8,800 bases of DNA from NCBI GenBank assembly GCA_005772945.1, contig SXIE01000377.1, forward strand, positions 1-8,800, written 5' to 3'. The notes below the pieces were generated by a model. That model was not told where the DNA came from. It did not search any database and was given only the letters and a program-made list of their open reading frames with translations. Position numbers and translations under genes: made by a program. The stretch is from Pseudomonadota bacterium (lineage in GTDB: Bacteria; Myxococcota; UBA9042; PHBI01). Of this stretch, positions 1 to 5,928 are shown piece by piece (positions within the stretch are counted from its first letter, which is position 1; each line of letters opens with the position of its first letter).

Positions 1-57
1 CGCCGTGGTCTTTCCGACGCCTCCCTGCTGGTTCGCGACCGCGATAATGCGTGTCAT
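1..57 (-). CDS. parA: ParA/Soj chromosome-partitioning ATPase, N-terminal 19 codons (partial)
   Basis: Reading the minus strand from the ATG at 57 gives MTRIIAVANQQGGVGKTTA before the window ends. This is the N-terminal beta strand and deviant Walker A loop of ParA/Soj/MinD ATPases. These proteins dimerise with ATP on the nucleoid and, with ParB bound at parS, segregate chromosome origins. K16 is the Walker lysine. The residue at the signature-lysine position (11, normally K in NQKGGVGKTT) is Gln here, codon CAG. A strong Shine-Dalgarno (AAAAGGAGG, minus strand) lies 4 bases upstream and fixes the start. The gene is divergent from the large rightward operon. A parS-like site lies 74 bp upstream, which favours a chromosomal ParA over MinD or a plasmid homologue. 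parB would be expected further left, outside the window. Confidence 0.9.
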   Translation of the reverse strand, partial: MTRIIAVANQQGGVGKTTA

Positions 58-61
58 GATG

Positions 62-70
62 CCTCCTTTT
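62..70 (-). promoter_or_regulatory. Ribosome binding site of parA
   Basis: The minus strand reads AAAAGGAGG followed by 4 bases (CATC) and the ATG at 57. It is the strongest Shine-Dalgarno seen in the window and supports the ParA start. Confidence 0.8.
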
Positions 71-100
71 CGGCGCATGTTGGGCACGCGCGATGGTAGT

Positions 101-129
101 TTCATGGCCTGGTATCGCGCGGCTGTCAA
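101..129 (-). promoter_or_regulatory. Candidate sigma-70-type promoter of parA
   Basis: On the minus strand there is a perfect -35 hexamer TTGACA (plus-strand positions 124-129). After a 17-base spacer comes CATGAA (101-106) as a weak -10, matching 3 of 6 consensus bases. Optimal spacing and position 44-72 bases upstream of the parA start make it plausible. The weak -10 keeps confidence modest. The -35 abuts the parS site with one base between, so ParB binding or spreading could repress it. Confidence 0.4.
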
Positions 130-130
130 A

Positions 131-146
131 TGTTTCACGTGAAACG
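131..146. promoter_or_regulatory. parS: parS centromere site (ParB-binding)
   Basis: The 16-mer TGTTTCACGTGAAACG matches the widely conserved chromosomal parS consensus TGTTTCACGTGAAACA at 15 of 16 positions. The central 14-base palindrome GTTTCACGTGAAAC is perfect. It lies in the divergent spacer between parA and the TldD-family gene, the usual neighbourhood for an origin-proximal parS. ParB loads here and spreads along flanking DNA. It overlaps an open frame that runs back to 93, but that frame is unlikely to be translated this far upstream. I saw no second CACGTG-centred site in the window. Confidence 0.9.
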
Positions 147-245
147 TGCGATCTTCTTCGACGCCATCCTCCATCCACGCCGACTTCTTGTGTGTCACGC
201 GCGGCGCTTGCCGCCCGACGCGATGAGAGCGCACGATGGTCCCTC

Positions 246-2039
246 ATGCCGGGCACGCGGGCGACACACCTCCTCACCACCGCGGTCCTCGCGTTCGCAC
301 CGACGGGGTGTGCACACGCGAGTGGCCCGCCGCGGCCGCCAACGGCGCCGTTGGCGAAGCCCTCACTGCCTCCTGAACTCGCGGCGGACCCGGTCTTGGC
401 GGCCATGAGCGACGAGCTCGACCGTTCCGCGGCCGGCTTGCGCCTCCCGGGCTACGAGGCGCCGTATTACGTCTCGTTCGTCGTTCAAGAGACCGCGGGC
501 TACGAGGTCAAGGCCAAGCAGGCCGCCCTGGCCGCGAGCAGGCCCACGCACCAGCGCCGCGCCGCGGTGGATGTCCGCATCGGGTCCTACGCCCTCGACA
601 ACTCGGACGACAACGAGCCCGAGTGGACGGGCGACGACGAGCTCTTCGAGCCCTCCAACACGGTCCCGCTCGAGGATCCAAGCCCACAGGCTTTGCGGCG
701 CGCCCTCTGGCTCCTGACTGACTTCCGCTACAAACAGGCGTTGGCGAGCTACCTCAAGCTTCGCGGTCAGGGCGTGTACCGGGTCGACGAGCCGAGCCGA
801 GCCCCGAGCTTCAGCCCCGCCGAGGTGGTCATCGCGGGCGACCCGATCCCTCCGCTGGCGGACCCGCGCGATGCCTGGAATGCCCTCGCACGCCGCCTTT
901 CCGAGCGCCTCGCCGCCCAGCCCGGCATGCTCGATTCGGAGGTCCAACTCGAGGTCGAGCGCGAGACGCGCTGGCTCGTCACGACCGAGGGCACGCGCCT
1001 CCGCACCAGCCGTACGCTCTACGCGCTGCACGCGACCGGCTGGATCCAGGCTCCCGACGGGATGATCCTCGACGCCGCGACCGACCTCTACGCCCCGAGC
1101 GCCGCCGGTTTCATGGACGAGACCCGCCTCATGCCCGCCATCGACAAGCTCGCGACGACCCTCACCGCCCTGCGCGACGCCCCGCTCCTCGAGCCCTACA
1201 CCGGCCCCGCCATCATCGAGTCCGCGGCCACGGGCGTGCTCTTCCACGAGGTCCTCGGCCATCGCCTCGAAGGTCGCCGCCGCGACGACGACAGCGACGG
1301 CCAGACCTTTGGCCGCACCCTCGGGCAGCCGATCCTCCCTCCGTTCCTCTCGCTCATCGACGACCCGACGCTCGCCACGCTCGACGGCGTCCCGCTCAAC
1401 GGGCACTACGCCATCGATGACGAAGGCGTCCGCGCGCGCCGCGTGGTCCTGGTCGACCACGGCGTCCTTCGTGCCTTCCTGAGCGCGCGCCGCCCCGGTC
1501 CCGGCGCCACCCGTTCGAATGGCCACGGGCGCGCCGAAGGGATCCATCGCCCCGTCGCCCGCCAGGGCAGCCTCATCCTGCTCGCCCATGAACACGTCGA
1601 CGACGCCGAGCTGAAACGACGCCTCCTCGCCGAGGCCAAGCAACAAGGCCGTCCCTTCGGCCTCATCATCCGCGAATTGTCCGGCGGATCGACGAACACG
1701 TCGAGCCGGGGCTACCAGGCCTTCAAAGGGGAGGCCCGTCAGGTGTACAAGGTGGATCTGGAGACCGGGCGCGAAACGCTGGTCCGCGGAGTCGACCTGG
1801 TGGGCACGCCTCTCATCCTCTTGAGCAAGATCGCAGCGGTCGGTGACCGCGTCGGGATCTTCAACGGCTTCTGCGGGGCCGAGTCGGGCATGGTCCCGGT
1901 CAGCGCCGTGGCCCCGTCGGTGTTCATTCGCGAGATCGAGCTGCAGCGCTCGAGTCGACCCCGAGCCCGTCCGCCGGTCCTGCCGCCGCCGCCCTCGGAC
2001 ACAACGCCAGCTGGCACGGATGGAGGCCGCCCTCGATGA
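246..2039 (+). CDS. TldD/PmbA-family metalloprotease, predicted lipoprotein
   Basis: The protein has 597 residues from the ATG at 246. The family comprises zinc proteases such as TldD/TldE, which degrade or mature peptides (microcin B17, CcdA). The catalytic HEVLGH (HExxxH) is at residues 334-339, followed by R-L-E. A conserved GFCGAESG segment near the C-terminus holds Cys543, equivalent to the cysteine metal ligand of TldD. Motifs GSTNTSSRGYQAFKGE and SNGHGRAEG are also family-typical. Residues 1-22 look like a lipoprotein signal with lipobox-like APTGC (Cys22) and a Pro-rich linker; Pro at -3 is not ideal. The frame is open back to 93, but this would add 51 residues and translate parS. A GTG at 192 is another possible start. 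No strong Shine-Dalgarno was seen at 246. A Pro-rich tail ends the protein. No TldE-like partner gene is visible. The stop overlaps the next start (ATGA). Confidence 0.85.
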   Translation: MPGTRATHLLTTAVLAFAPTGCAHASGPPRPPTAPLAKPSLPPELAADPVLAAMSDELDRSAAGLRLPGYEAPYYVSFVVQETAGYEVKAKQAALAASRPTHQRRAAVDVRIGSYALDNSDDNEPEWTGDDELFEPSNTVPLEDPSPQALRRALWLLTDFRYKQALASYLKLRGQGVYRVDEPSRAPSFSPAEVVIAGDPIPPLADPRDAWNALARRLSERLAAQPGMLDSEVQLEVERETRWLVTTEGTRLRTSRTLYALHATGWIQAPDGMILDAATDLYAPSAAGFMDETRLMPAIDKLATTLTALRDAPLLEPYTGPAIIESAATGVLFHEVLGHRLEGRRRDDDSDGQTFGRTLGQPILPPFLSLIDDPTLATLDGVPLNGHYAIDDEGVRARRVVLVDHGVLRAFLSARRPGPGATRSNGHGRAEGIHRPVARQGSLILLAHEHVDDAELKRRLLAEAKQQGRPFGLIIRELSGGSTNTSSRGYQAFKGEARQVYKVDLETGRETLVRGVDLVGTPLILLSKIAAVGDRVGIFNGFCGAESGMVPVSAVAPSVFIREIELQRSSRPRARPPVLPPPPSDTTPAGTDGGRPR

Positions 2040-2827
2040 TGTTCGAAGCGTTCGCGATGACGGATGTCGGGTGCGTCCGTGAGCACAACGAGGACGACCA
2101 CCTGCTGCTCCCCGACGACGGGGTGTTCGTGGTGGCCGACGGCATGGGCGGGCACGCGTGCGGCGAGGTCGCCAGCCGCATCTCGATCGAATCGGTCAGC
2201 ACCTTCTATAAGGATGAGGCGATCACGACGCGCCTGCGCGACCTCTACAAGGGGCACTGGCGCGACGAGCCGATGCAGAGCCTGTCGAGCTTCAACGAGT
2301 TCCGGCTGCGCTCGGCCATCGAGTATGGGAACCTGCAAATCTACCGTGAGGCCTCGTCGGACCCGGCGCTCGAGGACATGGGGACGACCATCGTCGGGCT
2401 CTCGTTCGTCGGATCGCGCTGCTACGTCGCGCACGTCGGCGACAGCCGCGCGTACCGCTATCGCCGCGGGCGCCTAGTCCAGCTCACCGAGGACCACTCG
2501 CTGGCGAACGAGTACCTGCGGATGCGGGTCCTACGCCGCGAGGATCTGCCGACCTTCCCGTACAAGAACGTGATCGTGCGCGCGCTCGGGCTCCAGGACG
2601 AGGTCATCGTCGATACCCAGGCGCGCACCTGTCGCCCGGAAGACCGCTATCTGCTTTGCTCGGATGGCCTGACCGATCTCGTCAGCGACGAGGAGATCTT
2701 CGAGATCCTCGCCTCGCTCGCGGGCGCCCAAAACGCCGCCCAAGAGCTGGTTCGTCGCGCCCTGCAGTACGGCGGAGTTGACAATGTCACCGTGCTCGTT
2801 GTCGATGCCCACGCGGGCCGCGCGTAG
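2036..2827 (+). CDS. PP2C-family Ser/Thr protein phosphatase (Stp1/PrpC type)
   Basis: The protein has 263 residues, the usual size for bacterial single-domain PP2C enzymes, which remove phosphate from Ser/Thr using a two-metal centre. All key motifs are present: TDVGCVREHNEDD (residues 9-21), VVADGMGGH with metal ligands D35 and G36, GTTIVGL, HVGDSRAYR with D136, CSDGLTDLV with D210, and GGVDNVTVLVV with D249 and N250. There is no signal peptide or membrane segment, so it should act in the cytoplasm. The ATG at 2036 overlaps the upstream stop (ATGA). GGAGG at 2022-2026 lies 9 bases upstream and favours 2036 over the tandem ATG at 2039. The Ser/Thr kinase two genes downstream is its likely antagonist. 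Residues 53-95 form a somewhat long, charged lid region of unknown role. Confidence 0.93.
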   Translation: MMFEAFAMTDVGCVREHNEDDHLLLPDDGVFVVADGMGGHACGEVASRISIESVSTFYKDEAITTRLRDLYKGHWRDEPMQSLSSFNEFRLRSAIEYGNLQIYREASSDPALEDMGTTIVGLSFVGSRCYVAHVGDSRAYRYRRGRLVQLTEDHSLANEYLRMRVLRREDLPTFPYKNVIVRALGLQDEVIVDTQARTCRPEDRYLLCSDGLTDLVSDEEIFEILASLAGAQNAAQELVRRALQYGGVDNVTVLVVDAHAGRA

Positions 2828-2851
2828 CATGGCCGCCGCTGACCATCCCCC

Positions 2852-2856
2852 TGGAG
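2852..2856 (+). promoter_or_regulatory. Ribosome binding site of the small lipoprotein gene
   Basis: TGGAG lies 7 bases upstream of the ATG at 2864, in the 36-base gap after the phosphatase gene. It supports independent initiation on this short gene. Confidence 0.5.
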
Positions 2857-2863
2857 CATTGCG

Positions 2864-3091
2864 ATGAACCGAACGCTGATGGCCCTCCTCGCCACGGTCG
2901 TACTCCTTCCGGCGCTACCGGCCTGCTCGGACGCCTGTAAGGAGCTCGCCGACGTGGCCTGCCAGAAGGCCGGCGAGTCGTCCGAGGAGTGCAAGAAGAT
3001 CCGCGCGCGCGCCGAGAACGCGAGCGCCGACGATCGCCGCTCCTGCACGACCGCCTTGTCGCTCGTCAGCGGCTTCACCCCCAAGAACTAG
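2864..3091 (+). CDS. Small Cys-rich lipoprotein of unknown function
   Basis: The protein has 75 residues. It starts with MNRTLMALLATVVLLPALPAC: a basic residue, a hydrophobic stretch and a lipobox LPAC with the lipidated Cys at 21. The mature part of about 55 residues is hydrophilic and has four more cysteines (25, 33, 43, 61), enough for two disulfides in an oxidising periplasm or surface location. The spacing is C-x7-C-x9-C-x17-C. I do not recognise a named family. Small lipoproteins of this style are common in Myxococcota genomes. A Shine-Dalgarno (TGGAG) precedes the ATG. The gene lies between the phosphatase (36-base gap) and the kinase (18-base gap), so co-transcription is likely. A sensory or accessory role for the kinase would be guesswork. 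Confidence 0.8.
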   Translation: MNRTLMALLATVVLLPALPACSDACKELADVACQKAGESSEECKKIRARAENASADDRRSCTTALSLVSGFTPKN

Positions 3092-3109
3092 CGCCTAGCG
3101 GGCCGCACG

Positions 3110-5209
3110 ATGACCGACCTGCCTGCCAGGTTTGGCAAATACCAGCTCCTCGAGCGCATCGGCGTCGGCGGCATGGCCGAGATCTTCAAGGCCAAGGCCG
3201 AAGGCCCGAGCGGCTTCGAGAAGACGCTGGTCATCAAGCGGATCCTGCCCGAGCTGGCCAACAACCGGGCCTTCATCCAGCTCCTGGTGGGCGAGGCCAA
3301 GGTCACGTCGCTCCTCGACCACCCGAACATCGTCCAGATCTACGAGCTGGGCGAGGCCGAAGGGCAGTACTACATCGCGATGGAGCTGGTCGACGGGACC
3401 GATCTCCTCAACCTCCTCTCGCGCTGCACCCGCGAGCGTTTGCGCATTCCGATCGAGATCGCCCTCCACATCGTGTCCGAGGTATGCCGCGGCCTCGCCC
3501 ACGCCCACGCCGCCAACGACACCACGGGGCGCCCGCTCAACGTCATCCACCGCGACGTGTCGCCGTCCAACGTGCTGCTCAGCAAGACCGGCGACGTGAA
3601 GATCATGGACTTCGGCGTCGCACGCGCCGATCTCGGCCTGCAGACGCCCGAGCACGAGCGCGGCGTCTTGAAAGGCAAGCTCGGCTACATGTCGCCCGAG
3701 CAGGTCACCGGCAAGAACATCGACCGCCGCTCGGACATCTTCGCGCTCGGGGTGATGCTCTTCGAGTGCCTGACGCTCAAGCGCCTCTTCGTCGGCGCCA
3801 ACGACGTCCAGACGCTTCTCAACGTGCGCGAGGCCGACGTCGAGCCGCGCTTCAAGCGCCACAGCTACCTCCCGAAGCCCATCCGCGCGCTGCTCCGCAA
3901 GGCGCTCGCGCGTGAGCCCGAGGACCGCTTCCAGACCGCGACTGACTTCCAGGAGGCGGTCCTCGACTACCTGTTCGATAGCCGCCTCAAGGTCAGCTCG
4001 CGCTCGCTCGCGCAGTTCCTCGATCAGGTGGCCGCGGCCGCCGGCGACTTGGCCGGCGCTTCGACCGAGCCCCTGCCGCCGCTCGAGACCTCCTCGGTCG
4101 GCGAGGACCTCGGCGAATCGGCCGCCGACGCGCCCCAACCCGAAGCGAACTTCGCGAGCGCCGCGCGCGAGGGCACCCCGCACCTCCCGCCCGTGCCGTT
4201 ACCGTCCGCGGTATCACTTCGCCCCAAGGCACTGCGCCGCGTCGATCTCTCGCGCGCCACCTTCCAGTTCAAGCACGACGACGGCGTCATCTTCGGGCCG
4301 GTCGACTTCGAGCGCCTGCTCGGGCTCCTGATGGAGCGCGCCGTCAGCGGGCGCGAGTGGGTCAGCGTCAACGGCAGCGACTGGCTGCGCGTCGCCGAGG
4401 TGCCGTCCATCGTCGAGCTGATGCCCGCGCTCTTCGAGGACGATCCGAGTCGGCCGCTCGACGACGGGCCGATGCACCGCCTGCGCACGCCGTCGCTCTA
4501 CCTCCGGATCGCGCGCGAACGCTGGACCGGCAAGCTGCGCGCGACCACGAGCACGCTCGCCAAGGAGTTTTACTTCGACCACGGCACCCCGCGCTTCTCC
4601 CACTCGAACCTGAAGACCGACCTCTACGGCAACTTCCTCGTGCGCCAGGGGGTGGTGGCGGACGTGGACGTCATGAAGGCGCTCGAGAAAGTCCAGGCGC
4701 CCCACACGCACCTCGGACAGGTGCTGGTCGAGGCCGGCGCCATGACCGAAGCGCAGCGCGTCGAGACGCTGGCCGGCCACCTGCGGAGCCGCCTGCTCGA
4801 AACCCTCGGCTGGCGCACTGGCTGGTACGAATTCTACGAAGGGATCCTCCCACCGCGGGACGAGACGGTCTCCAAGCTCGCCCTCGGCCCGACGATCATG
4901 GACGGCCTGCGCCACCACTACGGGCTTGCCGAGCTGCAGGCGATCTTCCAGTCGTACATGGATCGACCCATCATCCTCGGGCCCGACGCCGCCATCGTCG
5001 GCGAGCGCCTCGCGTTCCTGCCCGAGGAGGAGCGCCTCCGACAGGTCCTGCAGACGGGTGGCTTACTCAGCGAAACAACCGCGATCATGCGCCGCTCGCA
5101 GAGCGCGCAGCAGCTCCTCCTGCGCGTCGCCTTCGCGCTCCAGCAGTCCGATGTGCTCGCCGTCCGCAAGCTGCCGCCTGCGCCGACGCCGCCCGCACCG
5201 GCCTCATGA
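3110..5209 (+). CDS. Ser/Thr protein kinase with C-terminal GYF_2-like and DUF4388/PATAN-like domains
   Basis: The protein has 699 residues. The kinase domain spans about 9-290: glycine-rich loop IGVGGMAEIF (17-26), catalytic Lys43 in VIKR, alpha-C Glu62, HRDVSPSN catalytic loop (147-154, D149 and N154), DFG (167-169), GYMSPEQ (192-198) and DRRSDIFALG (205-214). All catalytic residues are present, so it should be active. An acidic/Pro-rich linker (about 300-380) leads to a GYF_2-like module (about 385-445: FGPVDFERLL, then WVSVNGSDWLRVAEVPSI). A DUF4388/PATAN-like region follows (about 458-580: GKLRATTSTLAKEFYFDHGTPRFSHSN, then LGQVLVEAGAMTEAQ). An unassigned helical tail of about 110 residues ends the protein. 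No transmembrane segment is evident, so it is cytoplasmic. The start has no clear Shine-Dalgarno. The stop overlaps the next gene (ATGA). Its obvious partner is the PP2C phosphatase upstream. Confidence 0.93.
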   Translation: MTDLPARFGKYQLLERIGVGGMAEIFKAKAEGPSGFEKTLVIKRILPELANNRAFIQLLVGEAKVTSLLDHPNIVQIYELGEAEGQYYIAMELVDGTDLLNLLSRCTRERLRIPIEIALHIVSEVCRGLAHAHAANDTTGRPLNVIHRDVSPSNVLLSKTGDVKIMDFGVARADLGLQTPEHERGVLKGKLGYMSPEQVTGKNIDRRSDIFALGVMLFECLTLKRLFVGANDVQTLLNVREADVEPRFKRHSYLPKPIRALLRKALAREPEDRFQTATDFQEAVLDYLFDSRLKVSSRSLAQFLDQVAAAAGDLAGASTEPLPPLETSSVGEDLGESAADAPQPEANFASAAREGTPHLPPVPLPSAVSLRPKALRRVDLSRATFQFKHDDGVIFGPVDFERLLGLLMERAVSGREWVSVNGSDWLRVAEVPSIVELMPALFEDDPSRPLDDGPMHRLRTPSLYLRIARERWTGKLRATTSTLAKEFYFDHGTPRFSHSNLKTDLYGNFLVRQGVVADVDVMKALEKVQAPHTHLGQVLVEAGAMTEAQRVETLAGHLRSRLLETLGWRTGWYEFYEGILPPRDETVSKLALGPTIMDGLRHHYGLAELQAIFQSYMDRPIILGPDAAIVGERLAFLPEEERLRQVLQTGGLLSETTAIMRRSQSAQQLLLRVAFALQQSDVLAVRKLPPAPTPPAPAS

Positions 5210-5928
5210 TTCGCCTCATCGCCCATCGCGGGGCCAGCTACGGCGCGCCGGAAAACACGACCCGCGCGTTTCTGCGCGCGCTGCTCGACGAGGCCGCCGA
5301 CGGCATCGAATGCGACATCCAGCTCCTCGAAGACGGCACGCCCATCGTGTTCCACGACGGCGACACGCGCGCCCTGTGCGGGGCAGGGGGGCTCGTCGCT
5401 CACATGTCCCTCGCGGAGTTCCGAGCGCTCCGGCTTCACGGCGAGCCGCTCTCGACCCTCGATGAGGTCGTCGCCGCGCTCGCGACCGTCGGCCGCCCCT
5501 TCCTCTGGAACATCGAGCTCAAGCCCACCAGCCACCCCCGCGAGCTCGTGGCCGCAACCCTCGCCGCGCTCGGGCCCATCGCCGGGAGCCCCGACATCAC
5601 GCTCCTCATCTCGTCGTTCGACCCGCGCACGCTCATGGATCTGCAAGCCCGCGGCTGGCCGCACCCCATCGCGCTCCTCTTCGAGGACCCTCGCTCGCTC
5701 GTCGCGCTGACCCTCTTGGATCGCAAGCGCCTCGACATCCACCCGCGGAACGATCGCGTCGATGCAACCTCCGCGGCCGCCTGGCACGCGGCCGGGCACC
5801 GCATCCGCGTCTGGACCGTCGACGACGCGGCCGAGGCGCGCCGGCTCATCGCCCTGGGTGTCGACGCCCTCATCACCAATCGTCCGGGCCCGCTGCGGGC
5901 GGAGCTCGAGACTCGGAGCTCGCCGTGA
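5206..5928 (+). CDS. Glycerophosphodiester phosphodiesterase (GDPD family, UgpQ-like)
   Basis: The protein has 240 residues, close to the size of cytoplasmic UgpQ. It is predicted to hydrolyse glycerophosphodiesters to glycerol-3-phosphate and an alcohol in phospholipid turnover. Motifs in order: IAHRGAS (H7, R8), APENTTRAF (E16, N17), GIECDIQLLEDGTPIVFHD (E35, D37, H50), LSTLDEVV, NIELK (E104) and C-terminal VWTVDDAAEARRLIALGVDALITNRP. The metal ligands and both family histidines are in place. There is no signal peptide. The frame stays open upstream to 4357 inside the kinase gene, but homology starts exactly at the ATG at 5206, which overlaps the kinase stop (ATGA). No Shine-Dalgarno is visible, so translation probably depends on coupling. 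The exact substrate cannot be read from sequence. Confidence 0.92.
   Translation: MIRLIAHRGASYGAPENTTRAFLRALLDEAADGIECDIQLLEDGTPIVFHDGDTRALCGAGGLVAHMSLAEFRALRLHGEPLSTLDEVVAALATVGRPFLWNIELKPTSHPRELVAATLAALGPIAGSPDITLLISSFDPRTLMDLQARGWPHPIALLFEDPRSLVALTLLDRKRLDIHPRNDRVDATSAAAWHAAGHRIRVWTVDDAAEARRLIALGVDALITNRPGPLRAELETRSSP

Noticed and set aside
93..245. Open frame extending the TldD-like protein 51 codons upstream
   Set aside because: It would translate through the parS site and bury the lipoprotein-like signal. The extra residues show no family similarity, and ATG 246 gives a sensible N-terminus.
363..1646. Long minus-strand frame (427 codons) opposite the TldD-like gene
   Set aside because: It is a typical high-G+C shadow frame with low-complexity Arg/Gly/Val/Glu composition and no motifs. 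The plus strand carries clear protease motifs.
3095..4183. Long minus-strand frame opposite the kinase gene
   Set aside because: The plus strand encodes an intact kinase with every catalytic motif. The antisense product is biased in composition and has no recognisable domain.
4357..5205. Upstream part of the GDPD reading frame inside the kinase gene
   Set aside because: It is Arg/Ala/Pro-rich nonsense composition. GDPD homology begins exactly at ATG 5206, and the kinase frame is the coding one here.
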